A DNA stretch of 64,000 bases, from NCBI GenBank assembly GCA_002221725.1, contig NJFT01000023.1, positions 1 to 64,000 on the forward strand, given 5' to 3'. Below, one piece after another: positions 34,880-46,378 of the stretch. The position numbers and the translations under genes are program-made. The notes under the pieces were generated by a model that saw only the letters and a program-made list of their open reading frames with translations, ran no database searches and was not told the DNA's origin. The stretch comes from Scedosporium boydii (lineage: Eukaryota; Ascomycota; Sordariomycetes; Microascales; Microascaceae). Every line of letters starts with the position of its first letter. Within the stretch, counting starts at the first letter, position 1.

Positions 34880-35823
34880 TCATCTCCTCGCCCCGCCACC
34901 CACAGGCAACGACCTTTTTGTTTTGCAGGATTGTGCTTTCCGTGTTCCGTCGCAGCTGATATATATCATAGGAAACGGGCCACTCGACTCTCGACGATAC
35001 CACTTATCACATCGGAAGGTAAGGTCGTCGCAAAAGGTAACACAGCACAGGGAAGAGTTGGGAATCCATATGTAGCTGATGGCGGCAAATCCCAGATCAT
35101 GTAAACCCTCGTCGCGCAAGACGGGAGATGCCTTGCCTTGAAAGTCTTTTTCCGACCATGCCTGGAAGGCGAAGCTGTCCTCGGGCGTGGTCTCGTTGAG
35201 GAAGGTTACCGTCGGACTTGCCGAGCTCGAGGTTGAGGTACGCGATGATGACCCTGTTGTCGCAGTTGGGCTCGGGCTTGTAGTCGGGATCGAAGCACTT
35301 TAGGCCACCTTGATGTTAGCTGTACTTGCTGGGAGCGCAAAGGTTGGTCTCTAGGAGATGTGGTTTCTAACCTAGTTGGTTGGTTGTCTTCTTCTGATGG
35401 TTCTGAAGAGGCGGACGCTTTTGAATTCCGCGCAGACAGACCGCCGCCTAGCCCACCGCCGAGTGCGGCGGCGAGAATGATCAGAACTATTATGGCGACG
35501 ATCCAAAATGTCCTTTTCTTCAGACCCAATATCTTCTTCTCTGCCGGGGGGAGGGGGTAGCCAGCTGCCTGGGCTTGTTCGTGTTGATGGCTGGGTGCGG
35601 GAGAGTCCGGATACGGGCTGGCGGGGTCGGCGGTCGCAGAAGCCTCATACCCACCGACATACTTGGGGGCATCGTCGGCGATGACTGGGTATTTGGGGTA
35701 TCGATCGCCGAGGTGGTTCTCATAGAAGGCTGTGGCGTTTTTCGGGATGACCTCCGGCGACGAGTCGGGGACGACTTCAGGCAGGTTTTCGTCCAGCGGG
35801 CGGGGCAGGTTGCTTTTCTCCAT
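34880..35823 (-). CDS. single-span membrane protein with cysteine-containing C-terminal domain
   Basis: Two exons (35823-35372 and 35297-34880) give 289 residues. The cytosolic part begins MEKSNLPRPLDENLPEVVPD and holds YPKYPVIADDAPKYV and a Pro-rich stretch. KKRTFWIVAIIVLIILAAAL, followed by a GGG-rich run, is the one membrane span. After a Ser/Thr linker, exon 2 supplies TTSPSPTATTG, TVTFLNETTPEDSFAFQAWS, SYIWIPNSSLCCVTFCDD and FRCDKWYRRESSGPFPMIYI. The Trp/Cys spacing resembles the extracellular domain common in fungal proteins of this architecture. The open frame that simply runs on from exon 1 (to 35206) ends in an Arg/Gln-rich tail and is wrong. The 74-base intron has a GCTAAC branch point and restores the conserved frame. 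The last dozen residues are uncertain. Function unknown. Confidence 0.65.
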
Positions 35824-37389
35824 TGATATTACTCCGGGGAAAGAAGAGTCAAAAAGAGGGGGGAAAAGAAGGGGGGGAAGAAGAAGAGACAAGGCGCCAG
35901 AAGAGGGAACGAAGAACTCCACCAAGATTGAGGGTTGATAACTCTGGTCGCGTTCCGTCGCCAGCGATCCGCCAAAGATGTTCGGCTGTGGGTTCACGGA
36001 ACTGGAAGTTTGGGCCCAGGGGTGATCATGGAACTTGTATAAATATGCAATAAGTCTATTTTTCTTCATGCCTTATTAACTGGTCCCCCATTTTAACACC
36101 GACGGCGACAGCGATGATCCCCCCCGGTTTCAAACCAGGATGCTACTTCATGAACTGCATCAAGTGCAGCTGGGCCAATCAACAGGTTGAATGTGACAAA
36201 TGGATGGGCCTCTTCATTTAACTCGACAGGCTCCTGCCCTTTCCATCAAAGTAATTTCCGCCACATGTGGCTTGGAATTGCCAACTCATTGACAGCTCGT
36301 GTGAGTTCTAACCCTGCTCGTCGTCGTTTGGCCGTTGCCATCTACTTCGTAATTGACGGGATAATGTCACCACCGTGTACGAGTTTATTTGCGACCGCAC
36401 GACTAAAACTCTTCGGGAGTAGCACCGCGTGCCCAGTGCATTCCCAGCACCCAAGCCTCAATCCAATTGATTTCGCTTGAGCATCTGCGTGCCAGCTTCA
36501 AAGAGGGTCGAAGCTTCGACATTTTACGAACTAGGGCTCTGTGCTCCCAAGTATGTAAAGACTAAGATGATATTAGAATAATGGCTCCAGGATTAAAAAG
36601 TAAAAATACATCAAATACATCGTTCTGGATGATTTCTAGGCCTCTTAAATCTAGATCCTAAAGACGAAATAGAAGTGATGAGAAAAGAAAGTAAAGTATA
36701 AGCTGATGGCAGGAGCCTCGAAAGAAGATTCGAAAATCAGGGGTTCAAGAAAGGTACGTGAATCTGTTGTGTGTGGATGTCCTCGGCGTGTAGATCCTAT
36801 TCCCTACATTAGTACTTCGTAGCGGTCGCAAATAAACTCGCCTAGTGTTCTTGTTATTCCCTTCGGGAAATGTTAAACGTTCTTCATGTGATTAGGGCTA
36901 GAGAAGGGTAGTTTCTACCGAGGTAATTGTAACGGTTCCGTCGCGTTGTTCTGATTTCCTGTTGCGTTTCCTTTCTATCTTTTCATTTTCAGGCGGGAAA
37001 CATCCGTGAGAGGGACACCAAGATGCTTGAGAGGCGGCGCCATAATGTGGGCTGCCAAAATGGGAGAATGGGTCGCTCTCTCGACCTCAGTCACGCTTAA
37101 TTGACCCGCGACATCGGACTGCGAGACTGTTGCCTGCCAACAACCTCCACGCCGAGCAGGCTAAGGTCACAGTGCTTGGCACCCCGCGTCCATGAATTGG
37201 CCACCAAAAATTCCCAACGGCTTACCGCATAATGCAGAAGTCCCTGTGGTCGGCGAGCCCCACTTTCAACAATCGAATTGGTGCAGGCTTCCGTTGACTT
37301 GTTTGGCCCTACTGCAACTTCCCACAAGTTCCCGTGGTTTGAACTTGGCCTCATCGGACAACTCCCGTATTGCGAGTGGCTAAAAAGAC
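35824..37389. other. 1.6-kb divergent intergenic stretch
   Basis: This gap is upstream of both the cysteine-containing membrane protein (-) and the ABC transporter (+). There are purine-rich runs at 35830-35900. The frame on minus 37097-37501 overlaps the ABC transporter's first exon and is not convincing. Confidence 0.5.
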
Positions 37390-40300
37390 ATGGAAATCTC
37401 GGGCTGGGGTAGTATATGGCCCTGTTACTCCTGTTGCAATGAGTTTTGGGTAAGTTGTGTAGCCTGTCAAAAAGAAGGGGTCTAGCCATCACCAGGGCCA
37501 ACCTTGTGCCCTATCCTCTCTGTATGTGTAACAACAGTTACTGACCCTACTTGAGGTACCTTCTCTTGGACGCTTCGGAGAACAATGCGTTGGGATCGTG
37601 GGGCACATACCGCTATGGACTTCGGTGATTGTCACCGTGCTGCACTACGGATTCCGCCCACTCTGGACACGACGTCCGGCATGGCTGAGAAAATTTGCCG
37701 TTGAGGACGGCGCGCAAAGCCGGTGCGATGAGTTCGGCGCCCCGAAGGAGAGAACATTGACACTATGGACCATCTTGTTGCTGGTATTGACAGCCTCAGG
37801 GGCACTTCTCAGCGCCACTGGCGTCGCCGCCTCGCGAGACCAGCTTTTTTCAATTCCCCTGCTTCCGAATGTAATAACCAGGTTCCCACGTTCATGATGT
37901 GAATGTTGGGGTCTCGTACTGACATTACTTAGATAATGTCATGCGCCATTCTGCTCATCGACCGTCCTCAGTCTCTTTCCGGGGCCGTTCTTCTTATTCA
38001 ATTCGTCCTCTTCTTCATCGAGTCTGCTATCCTCGCTGTAGCTCCCGGTCTAAATGGCCCTTGGTATGACCACGCATGCCTGTGGATAATAGGAATTTGC
38101 ATTCCCTTTGCGTGCCTCTGCATACTACTCAACATGCCTATGAGAGATGCCCGGTGGAGCACAGATGAGATTCGCAAGGCTTTCGCCCAGCCAACGTCAT
38201 CGCTTCGGAGCCCCGAGGATAATATAACCCTCTGGCAATGGATGTCGGTCTCGTGGATGTCGCCACTAATCTCGATAGGTGTGGAAAGACAAATGCACGA
38301 TAAGGATGTGTGGCTCCTTCCCTACGAGTTTCAACATGGTCGGCTACATCTTCTCTTTCGGGAGCTCACTGGCTCCGTCTTTATTCGACTTCTAAAAGCC
38401 AATGGGCTCGATTTGACCATCATAACCTGCCTAGGATTCTTAGAGACATTCGCGGACCTCGCCGAACCTGTCCTCCTCAAGCAGATCCTAGCCGCACTCG
38501 CCGGTGGCCCCCAAATGTTGCGAGTCGCATTTGTCTACGCCGGCCTGTCCCTCTTCGCTAAACTCGTGAAGGCACAAGCAGGCGTTTTTAGCATGTGGTT
38601 TAGCCGCCGTGCGTATGAGAGATCGAGAGGAGAAATGATCACCACGATCTACGAAAAGACTCTCCGGCGAAAAGCGTTCACCTTTCCTAGCAGCACTTTT
38701 GAAAACCCTGAAAAGATAGCCGATACTCCAGACGATGGTGGCTGCACTTCAACTCCGACTACGCTCACTGAAGACGAAAGCGACGAGGCCGCCAATGATT
38801 CCGAGTATAGAAAATCCCCGCGAATGAGATTTGAATGGCTCAAGGCCTGCTTTCGGAAAAGGAAATACGATAACATACCACCCAAATTAACTCAGATTCC
38901 GGGCAGCGGCCCCGCCTCGACGGGAAAGATCCTCAATCTTATGCGGAACGACGTCTACGAAGTTGCGCAGCGTTTCTGGGAATTCGGGTCTCTTTTCACC
39001 AAGCCGTTTGGCTTTGTCTTGTCGATTGTCTTGATATGGCGGATTCTTGGACCCGCGTCGCTCTCTGGCATTATCGTTCTCCTCTTTGGACAGGTTATCA
39101 ACGTCTTTATCCTTCGTGCTTTTGTGAAAGTTGAGAAGTTACGCCGCGGAATTACGGATGCCAAGTTGCAGCTGATCAGCCAATTCGTCGAAGCTATTCG
39201 ACACTTACGGTGGTACGCGTGGCAGAATGCATGGTTAGTCCGCATTTTCGATAGCCGCCAGGCTGAGCTCTCCAAGATTGTCCTTGGCATGGTGCTCACC
39301 AGGATATATGGCTTCGTGAACAACCTCACGGGATACCTCTTTCCCTTTTTGGGTTTTATGGCATACACGCTCATCAGCCAGAAGCCCTTGACGGTCGATA
39401 TAGCATTCCCCGCACTAACCCTCTTCACCACCCTCCAAAATAATCTGCGCGAATTGCCAAATCTCGTCGCGGTGTTGTTGAACGCGAAAGTTGCGATGGA
39501 CCGCATCGACGGCTTTATGGCCGAGCCCGACAAAGATGCGCTCGATGAATCCGTCGTAGGCCCCTCTGCCGAACTCGAGATTGAGCTCAAGGATGCCTCG
39601 TTCTCCTGGCCAGGCTCCGACAAGACTGTCCTCCGCAACATCTCGATTTTGTGTAGACCTGGGCTTTTCCTTGTCTGTGGCAAGGTCGGCGTCGGGAAGA
39701 CAGCTCTTTTGCACGCTATCCTTGGGGAACTTGACCAGCTCGCAGGCGAGAGGCGGGTGCCAACAGAGATGATCGGGTATAGTGCCCAATCACCGTGGCT
39801 CCAAAGCATGAGCATCCGCGAAAACATCCTCTTCTGTGCGGAATTTGACGAGGCCAGATACCTCCAGGTACTCGATGCCTGCTGCCTTCTACCAGATCTG
39901 GCGAACTTCAAGGCTGGAGACCTCTCGTTCATCGGCGAAAATGGCGTGGGACTCTCCGGCGGCCAGAAAGCCCGCGTCGCCTTAGCGCGGGCGATCTACA
40001 GCCGAGCCCGAATTCTTCTCCTCGATGATCCCATTGCCGCCTTAGACCACCAAACCGCAGAGACTATACTAAGAAAACTCTTTGGCAAAAAGTCATCGCT
40101 CATGGAGGGTCGGCTCGTCGTCTTCGTCACACACCGCATCGACCTCATCATGAGATATGCTAATCAAGTTCTGGATGTGGTGGAAGGAGGGCGAGTGAAC
40201 GTGATTACCAGAGAGGAGTTGGAAAATAACGAAGAGCTTCGGCAGCTTGTAACCGCGGCTATTTCTCAACACGACACTATTGAGGACGAGCCTACTCTTG

Positions 40301-42174
40301 AGGAAATGAAAGCAGTCCCCGGTAAATTCATCGAAGAAGAGTATCGTGCCCACGGAGGAGTCATGGCTTCCGTGTACTGGAAGTACATCAAGGCTGGGAA
40401 ACTTCGTTGGTGGGGTTCCCTGGTGGTCTTCTTCATCGCCTTCCGCGCCGCAAACATCCTATACTTCTGGTTTCTGAAAGAGTGGGGTGAACGATATGGG
40501 AAACCAGAGACGGACATGCTTACTGTGGCTTTCCGTACCGAGCTTCAGCAACACAGTCTCAATTTCGAGTCAGCGATCCAACGGGCGACGGCCTCAGGTA
40601 GCAGCTGGCTTGACTTTGGAAAATACCTCCCTTCTCCTCAAGTCAACGTCCGACCCTGGTTGTTCTGGTTCTTCGTTATTTCCATGGCCCAAGTCCTCAC
40701 CCAATTGGTCTCCGAGTTCATCCTGCTTGCCATCATGTACGAAGCCGCAAAGCAGCTCTTCCAAGACGCAATGCAGAGGGTAAGCGGTGCGATGTTCCGT
40801 TTTTACGACGTGACACCGGTTGGCCGACTCATGAATCGCCTGACTTCTGACATGGGCACCGTCGACGGCCAGATTGCCAACCAGCTACAACAATTCGCAT
40901 GGCACCTGATCAGCTGGCTTTCTGCCGTCTTCGTCATTGCTTCTGCAACACCACTGTTCCTATTCATGACGTTGATTACCACGGGTCTCTTTGTGTTAAT
41001 ATTTATGCGCTTCCTGCCAGCATCGCAGTCTCTGCGTCGACTGGAAATGGTATCCCTGTCGCCGCTGATGTCTAATTTCGGTACCCTCCTTGACGGGCTC
41101 ACCACAGTTCGGGCATTCCGGGCAGAGCCACAGTTTCAGCAACGCATTGTCAAGACCACAGACGCTTTCCAGCAGATGGACCACTTCTACTGGTCGTTAC
41201 AAGGATGGCTCCAGTTCCGCTTCGACACCCTTTCGGCGCTTTCGACCTTCGCCCTAACAGCCACCGCGGCACTGTCGGGACTCTCGGGTGGCGTGACTGC
41301 ATTCGTTCTCGCTTCGGCGTCGACCTTCGTCGCGAGCACACATGCTCTGTGCCGCCGTTACGGCGAGCTCCAGATGCAATTTGTCAGCGTTGAGCGTGTT
41401 GTCGAGCTATTGGATCTTGAGCAGGAAGACCATGGCAAGAAATCTATTAGTCCTACAGCTGCTTGGCCGACATTCTCCGACGATATCGTGTTTGACAACG
41501 TTACCCTACGTTACGCAGAACATCTCGACCCCAGCCTCGTCGGTGTTTCACTGCGTATCCCGGCCGGGTCGAGCGTTGCCGTCACTGGTCGTACCGGATC
41601 CGGAAAGAGCACGCTAGCACTCAGCCTGCTTGGCACGCTTCACCCCGACGCTGAAGACGGAGGTTCGATCTCAATTGGTGGGGTGGACCTTGCAACGGTC
41701 GATAAACAGGCACTTCGGCGGCGAGTGACGTTCGTGGCACAGGACCCAGTTCTGTTTCCGGGGACGCTACGTGACAACCTTGATCCCCTGAGAGAGCACA
41801 CCGATGAGGAGTGTACTGGAGTATTAGACAGAGTCCTAGGACAAATGGGGGAATTTAGACTAGACAGCCGGGTTGACGGCGGCGGGAAGAACCTCAGTCA
41901 AGGTCAGAGGCAGCTCGTGGGTCTCGGAAGAGCGATACTGCGCCGCAGTCCGGTGGTGATTCTAGATGAGGCGACGGCATCCATAGATCACGCGACTGCG
42001 CATTACATACAAGAGGTGCTCAGGGAGGAGCTGAAGCAGAGCACGGTCATCACGATCGCGCACCGAGTTGAGGCGGTGCGGCATGCGAATTACTGCGTTG
42101 TTTTGGATAAGGGCAGAGTGGTTAGAAGCGGGCCGCCAGCAGAAGTCGAAGTCGAAATTGAAACGGAGAATTAG
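37390..42174 (+). CDS. ABCC (MRP-type) full ABC transporter
   Basis: Three exons (37390-37449, 37556-37870, 37933-42174) give 1538 residues, the normal size for fungal ABCC pumps. A 20-codon first exon (MEISGWGSIWPCYSCCNEFW) ends at a GTAAGT donor and joins in phase to VPSLGRFGEQC. Without it the second exon has no ATG. Layout is an N-terminal TMD0-type bundle, TMD1, NBD1, TMD2, NBD2. NBD1 has Walker A CGKVGVGKTALL (about residue 707), signature LSGGQKARVALARA and Walker B ILLLDDPIAALD. NBD2 has Walker A GRTGSGKSTLAL (about 1344), signature NLSQGQRQLVGLGRA and Walker B VVILDEATASID. The catalytic Glu is present only in NBD2 and is Asp in NBD1, the usual ABCC asymmetry. Members export conjugates, drugs or toxins across plasma or vacuolar membranes; the substrate is unknown. 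Confidence 0.92.
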
Positions 42175-42808
42175 AAGAAAGAGATTAGTAGGTCATCTTA
42201 TGACAGCGGGAACTGGGGCCGGTTCTCCATTTTGATAGACGGAATTTCGTTATGATGTTGATGACGAGTCCTGCAGGGCCGCATAAATCTAAGTCGCAGC
42301 CACAAGAAAGGCGACGAGTTGCCATGGCAATCTGGGGGCAAGAATTCCAATACATTTTAGTCTCTAGCCCAGTTCGAATATCATTAGGGCAATCTCTGAG
42401 GCTCCCACGGCGACTGCCTAACCGCCCATGCCTCGTACGGTCTGTCACAACCACTGTGAGGGCCAGCAGGCACTTGCTAACAGATACCCCTACCATTGAA
42501 TCTTATGATTTCTTCCTTCCAATCACACTGGATGTGGCTTTGCGATATGTGGCTTTTGCAGCCTCTCGCCTTCATGTTCCATGGACGAAAATGACCTGGG
42601 GTGGCGCTGGTTGTCGGATGAGATGACGGCAATATGACGTAAGGCAAGTGCTCATGTCATGACAACTAGGAGTCATATTCTTTCACCAGAGTGCATCCAA
42701 GACAGATTTAAGAGTCTTGTTGTTTGCAGATCCTTTGGTATTCTTTCAGTCACCGAGTTTTCGATCGGATGAGTCTTAAATAACTTGCATCCCATACGCC
42801 GAAGAAAC
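42175..42808. other. intergenic stretch, promoter of SRPBCC gene
   Basis: The two genes are in tandem. I see no further gene; open frames on both strands here overlap each other without motifs. Confidence 0.5.
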
Positions 42809-43398
42809 ATGTCGTCGTCCGCCACTATCCCTACTTCGACCGAGGTTGTCGAGAGTGCTGTCATCCGTGCACCACTGTCCGACGTCTGGCATCTCATCCA
42901 GCTGCATAACTTTGCCAACTTTTGGGGCGCTCTGAAAGCGTCTGAATGGGTGAAGGGCACTGGCGCGGATAGAGTAGACGTGGTGAAGTGGACATTCAAA
43001 GATGGGACTGTTCTGGAGGTTAAACAAGATGAATACAGCGTGAGTAGAACCGTACTTTGCTCCTCAGAGAAACGTGGCTAATCAATAACTCGCCAGACCA
43101 TCAATCACTTCGTAACCTACAGCACCATCACCGCCCATCCCGAGCTGTCGTATTCGAGTGCAGTCAGCACTGTCCGATGCCATACGGTGACCTCTGGTGA
43201 GCTGGAAGGAAGCACGTTTGTCGAGTGGACGGGCAAGTTCTCGAGCGATGCTGATGTTGGTGAGTTGCTGACGTTTGAATCGTTGAGGTATGTAATGCTA
43301 ACTGCCACGTAGGTGTCATCCAAGATGCCAAGTTTAAGCGTCGGGATGCATTGGACGATCTAGCTAAGGCCGCGACGGGGAAGGCTCCCAAGGTCTAG
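42809..43398 (+). CDS. SRPBCC-fold (polyketide cyclase/START-like) small protein
   Basis: Three exons (42809-43039, 43097-43259, 43313-43398) give 159 residues, the standard size. The N-terminus TEVVESAVIRAPLSDVWHLI is the first strand and helices of the SRPBCC fold. It is followed by NFWGALKASEWVKG, VVKWTFKDGTVLEV, HFVTYSTITAHP and SGELEGSTFVEWTGKFSSDA. The C-terminus has the long closing helix (FKRRDALDDLAKAATG). These proteins bind hydrophobic ligands; some are cyclases or lipid carriers. Nothing in the sequence shows which, and it has no signal peptide, so it is probably cytosolic. Confidence 0.8.
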
Positions 43399-43694
43399 GA
43401 GAGTTCTATGACGCCGATACAGGACTGGGGAGGAACTTAACAAGAAAGAAAAATGTCAAAGCGTCTTGGGGCGTTAATATTTCGTTCAATTTGGGGCATC
43501 GCCAGGATGGAAATGCATCGTTTATAGGTAAATTGAAAGGGCTCCAGCAATGAAACACGGAGATGAAAATCGCGAGAGAGTAATGCGACTCCAGCACTGC
43601 CTGATATTGCTCGGCAAGAACACCGGCCTCCCTCATATGTATAGTCTCCGGCATCTTACCATTCGGTTCAACATTTGCCTGTCCAATTACGCCA

Positions 43695-46378
43695 TTACGT
43701 AGCGAAGCGGAAGTCAAGCCTAGGACATGAGTGAGCTTTATGCTTCATACGCCGACAGGGTTGGACAACTTACCGCTTGTTACCCACGTCAGTTGTCGTC
43801 TTCATATAGTGATCCTGCTCGTCTGGCGTCATTGCATCCCACTTCTTGGCCTTGGAGTGGTTTCTCCATCGGTAGTAAAAGTATGTGCCCGGGTATTGTA
43901 TGACCTAAAGACGCCGTGAGTCCGATGTATATGAGGAGTAGAGGGCACAATAAGAGACAAAAACTTACACACATCCAAATGCAGATGACTAGAAGACCTT
44001 TATTGGCTTTAAAGTACCGCGGCGAGTCTTCTGGTTGATAGACTATGGGTTTGGTTGGCAATTATACTCCCCAAATTCGACGGATACATTAGACTTACTG
44101 TTTGCCCCAATCATGCCACTGACTTGAACGAACATGTTGTAGAGGCTAGGCAATTTGGTTAGTTTAATACTAAGCCAGAAATGTAATCTTCAGCTTACGA
44201 GGCAGAGACGGTTCTGTTTTGGACGGAACCTGCGTTTCGGCTCGTCCAAGCAACTTGTATAGGATGCGTGCTAGATATCATTAGATCTTGCTTAACTTAA
44301 TTCTCCACTTTGTTTGGTACTCACTATGGGAACGCTAAAAGCACTGTCGCAATTGCGAAATAAGACCAGGGGTTGATGGGGTCTGGCAATGCTATCAAGG
44401 CTGCAAAACAAGGCAACAGCCAAGCATCCTCGGCCATCGACACGAAACTCCTGTTATTTACCAGTTCGCTGACGGCGGTGATGATTAACATGTTTAAACT
44501 GGAACCGACAACGTTGGGGATCGAAAGCAGGTTCGACTCAATGACGTTGAACCCTAGCCCGCGGAAGGAAAGGGTTAAGTATTGGCCGATCGGATACTTC
44601 GGTATGCCGAATAACAAGCCTAGAGCATAAAGTGGCCACATGTCGTAGTCCTTTGCGCACTCCCAGATCTGCCTCACCGAAAGGCCTTGTCGGTTATGCA
44701 TTCCGCCTTTTTGAGGATCGTCCCGAATGACTGAAGGTAGTGTCAGATATGATTTGCTTCCGGGGCCGTCTCGTTAAGCAGCTAACCTGAATTGACGATG
44801 ATCTTTTCTTCTCTCTCAGTGAAATACCCCTTAGGGTTCCACCAACTCTTTGTCCGAGCCGGAGATTGAGGCATGAGGAAGAATGAGGCAATGCCGATTA
44901 AGACTGAAGGGAAACGTCAGTCTCTCCCAACATTAACGGGAAAGCGTTCCACTTACAGGTGAAAGCACCCCTAATGATTTGATGTTAGTGACAGCCACAT
45001 ACTTCGGGGAATTAGAACTCACTCGATCAGGAACAGCCACCGCCAACCTTCATATCCTAGGATTCCTCGCATTGATAAGAGACCAACGGCAGCGAAGCCG
45101 ACACCAATGTCGACTGGTGATAAATTAGAACAGTATTCCAAGTTGGATTGTGATGCCGACTGCTCACCTAATTGGGAAGACATCCAGAACCAGGCCAGCC
45201 TAATGGGGAGCTGTTAAGGTCAGTAAAGTCTGGGGGCCAAGTTATCCTACGGCTCTAGGGAAATACACTTACTCTTGTCCCTGTGTACCAGTAGCTGAGG
45301 TACAGGATCGTGTCACTGGCCACGTGTTAGTACAAGATCCTATGGTACTGGAAATAAGGAAGACCTACGGGATGAAACCACCTTGGAACGTGGCACTGGC
45401 TAGTAGTGAGTAAAATGGTTTGTGTACCTGCATGACGAGCACACTCACATCAAGTATCTGGTAGCGAGGAACGAAGCTCGTCCTTTGAGGAAGAATTGCA
45501 TGGCAGAAATGATACTGAAGATACATATCTGAATAGGAATCCACATGTCGGGACCAATACTATTGCGATTTGAAAGTCAGGTAAGCTTTTGTGATGGTTC
45601 TTGCGGCAGTATGAGCCGACTGACCGTTTGGAGATCAACTGAGATGGGAGTTCGGCAACGAGAAAGCCTACTCGGGATATTGTTTGCCCAATATTCTATT
45701 TGACGTCAATATTTTAGAAGACTCCAGCTGTTTTCATCAAACAAGGAGTCTGTATTAGCGGACTTACATAGTCAACCCGAGTGAGACCCAGATCATCAAG
45801 CATGTCGTCAGAAACAGCGTTGGATATATTGCCTCGATCAATGTTCAGAGCGGCAAACATGATACAGACCCAGACCTAAATAGTTAGCTACTATTTTTTA
45901 TTCGGTTTAATAATTTACTTACCATGATCTTCCAATCCACTTTGTGCCGAACAGCCCTCTCTTCCCTCCAGGTCCAGCGAAAGTTCGGGTCGAAGACATC
46001 CTTGTTCTCCCACTGCGGATGAATGTAGATTTCTTTATATTCCTCTACGTTTTCAGAATCCCAGATGCTGGGTTGTGTGGCAATCTAAGACAGTCAGTTG
46101 CTGAATCGTACCTCAGACTCGGAATTCACCCCTACTGCATCGAGATCGTACTCCCCCCCCTTTGGGCCTTTCCGGATTCTCAAAAACCGTAGGATAGCAT
46201 CTCCAAGCGCTGCTTCCATTCGCTCAGACTCTCGGGTTGCTAAAGCGGGGGCGGGAGGTGGCGACAAGTCACTGGGATGTTTATCGTCGACTTTTCCTTG
46301 AGACGTAAGACTGGCACCGTCGGAAGGTGTAGGCGACTCGACGGCCGCTGGCGTTACGATTGGTCTCTGGATAGACAT
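43695..46378 (-). CDS. MFS transporter, allantoate permease (Dal5-like) family, long N-terminus
   Basis: A many-exon gene. The first exons are 46378-46136 and 46084-45923; the last two end at the stop near 43695. The spliced C-terminus reads YFYYRWRNHSKAKKWDAMT then TTDVGNKRLDFRFAT, the diagnostic ending of this family. The core has WTWREERAVRHKVDWKIMVW, ALNIDRGNISNAVSDDML and LYALGLLFGIPKYPIGQYLT. SLSFRGLGFNVIESNLLSIP also fits. About 130 hydrophilic residues precede the first span, longer than in the two other Dal5-type carriers here. Its total length is near 530 residues, not computed exon by exon. Proton-coupled uptake of a small organic solute at the plasma membrane is expected. Middle exon borders between 44000 and 45880 were not fixed individually. 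Confidence 0.82.

Noticed and set aside
35206..35370. Arg/Gln-rich C-terminal extension of the single-span protein
   Set aside because: It is intron plus wrong-frame reading. The spliced alternative gives a Cys/Trp domain.
35824..36069. Upstream extension of the same protein to an earlier ATG
   Set aside because: The extra residues run through a purine-rich leader; the conserved start is MEKSNLPRP at 35823.
38955..39932. 325-codon minus-strand frame antisense to the ABC transporter
   Set aside because: It is the complement of conserved NBD1/TMD coding sequence; a Ser/Arg-rich shadow.
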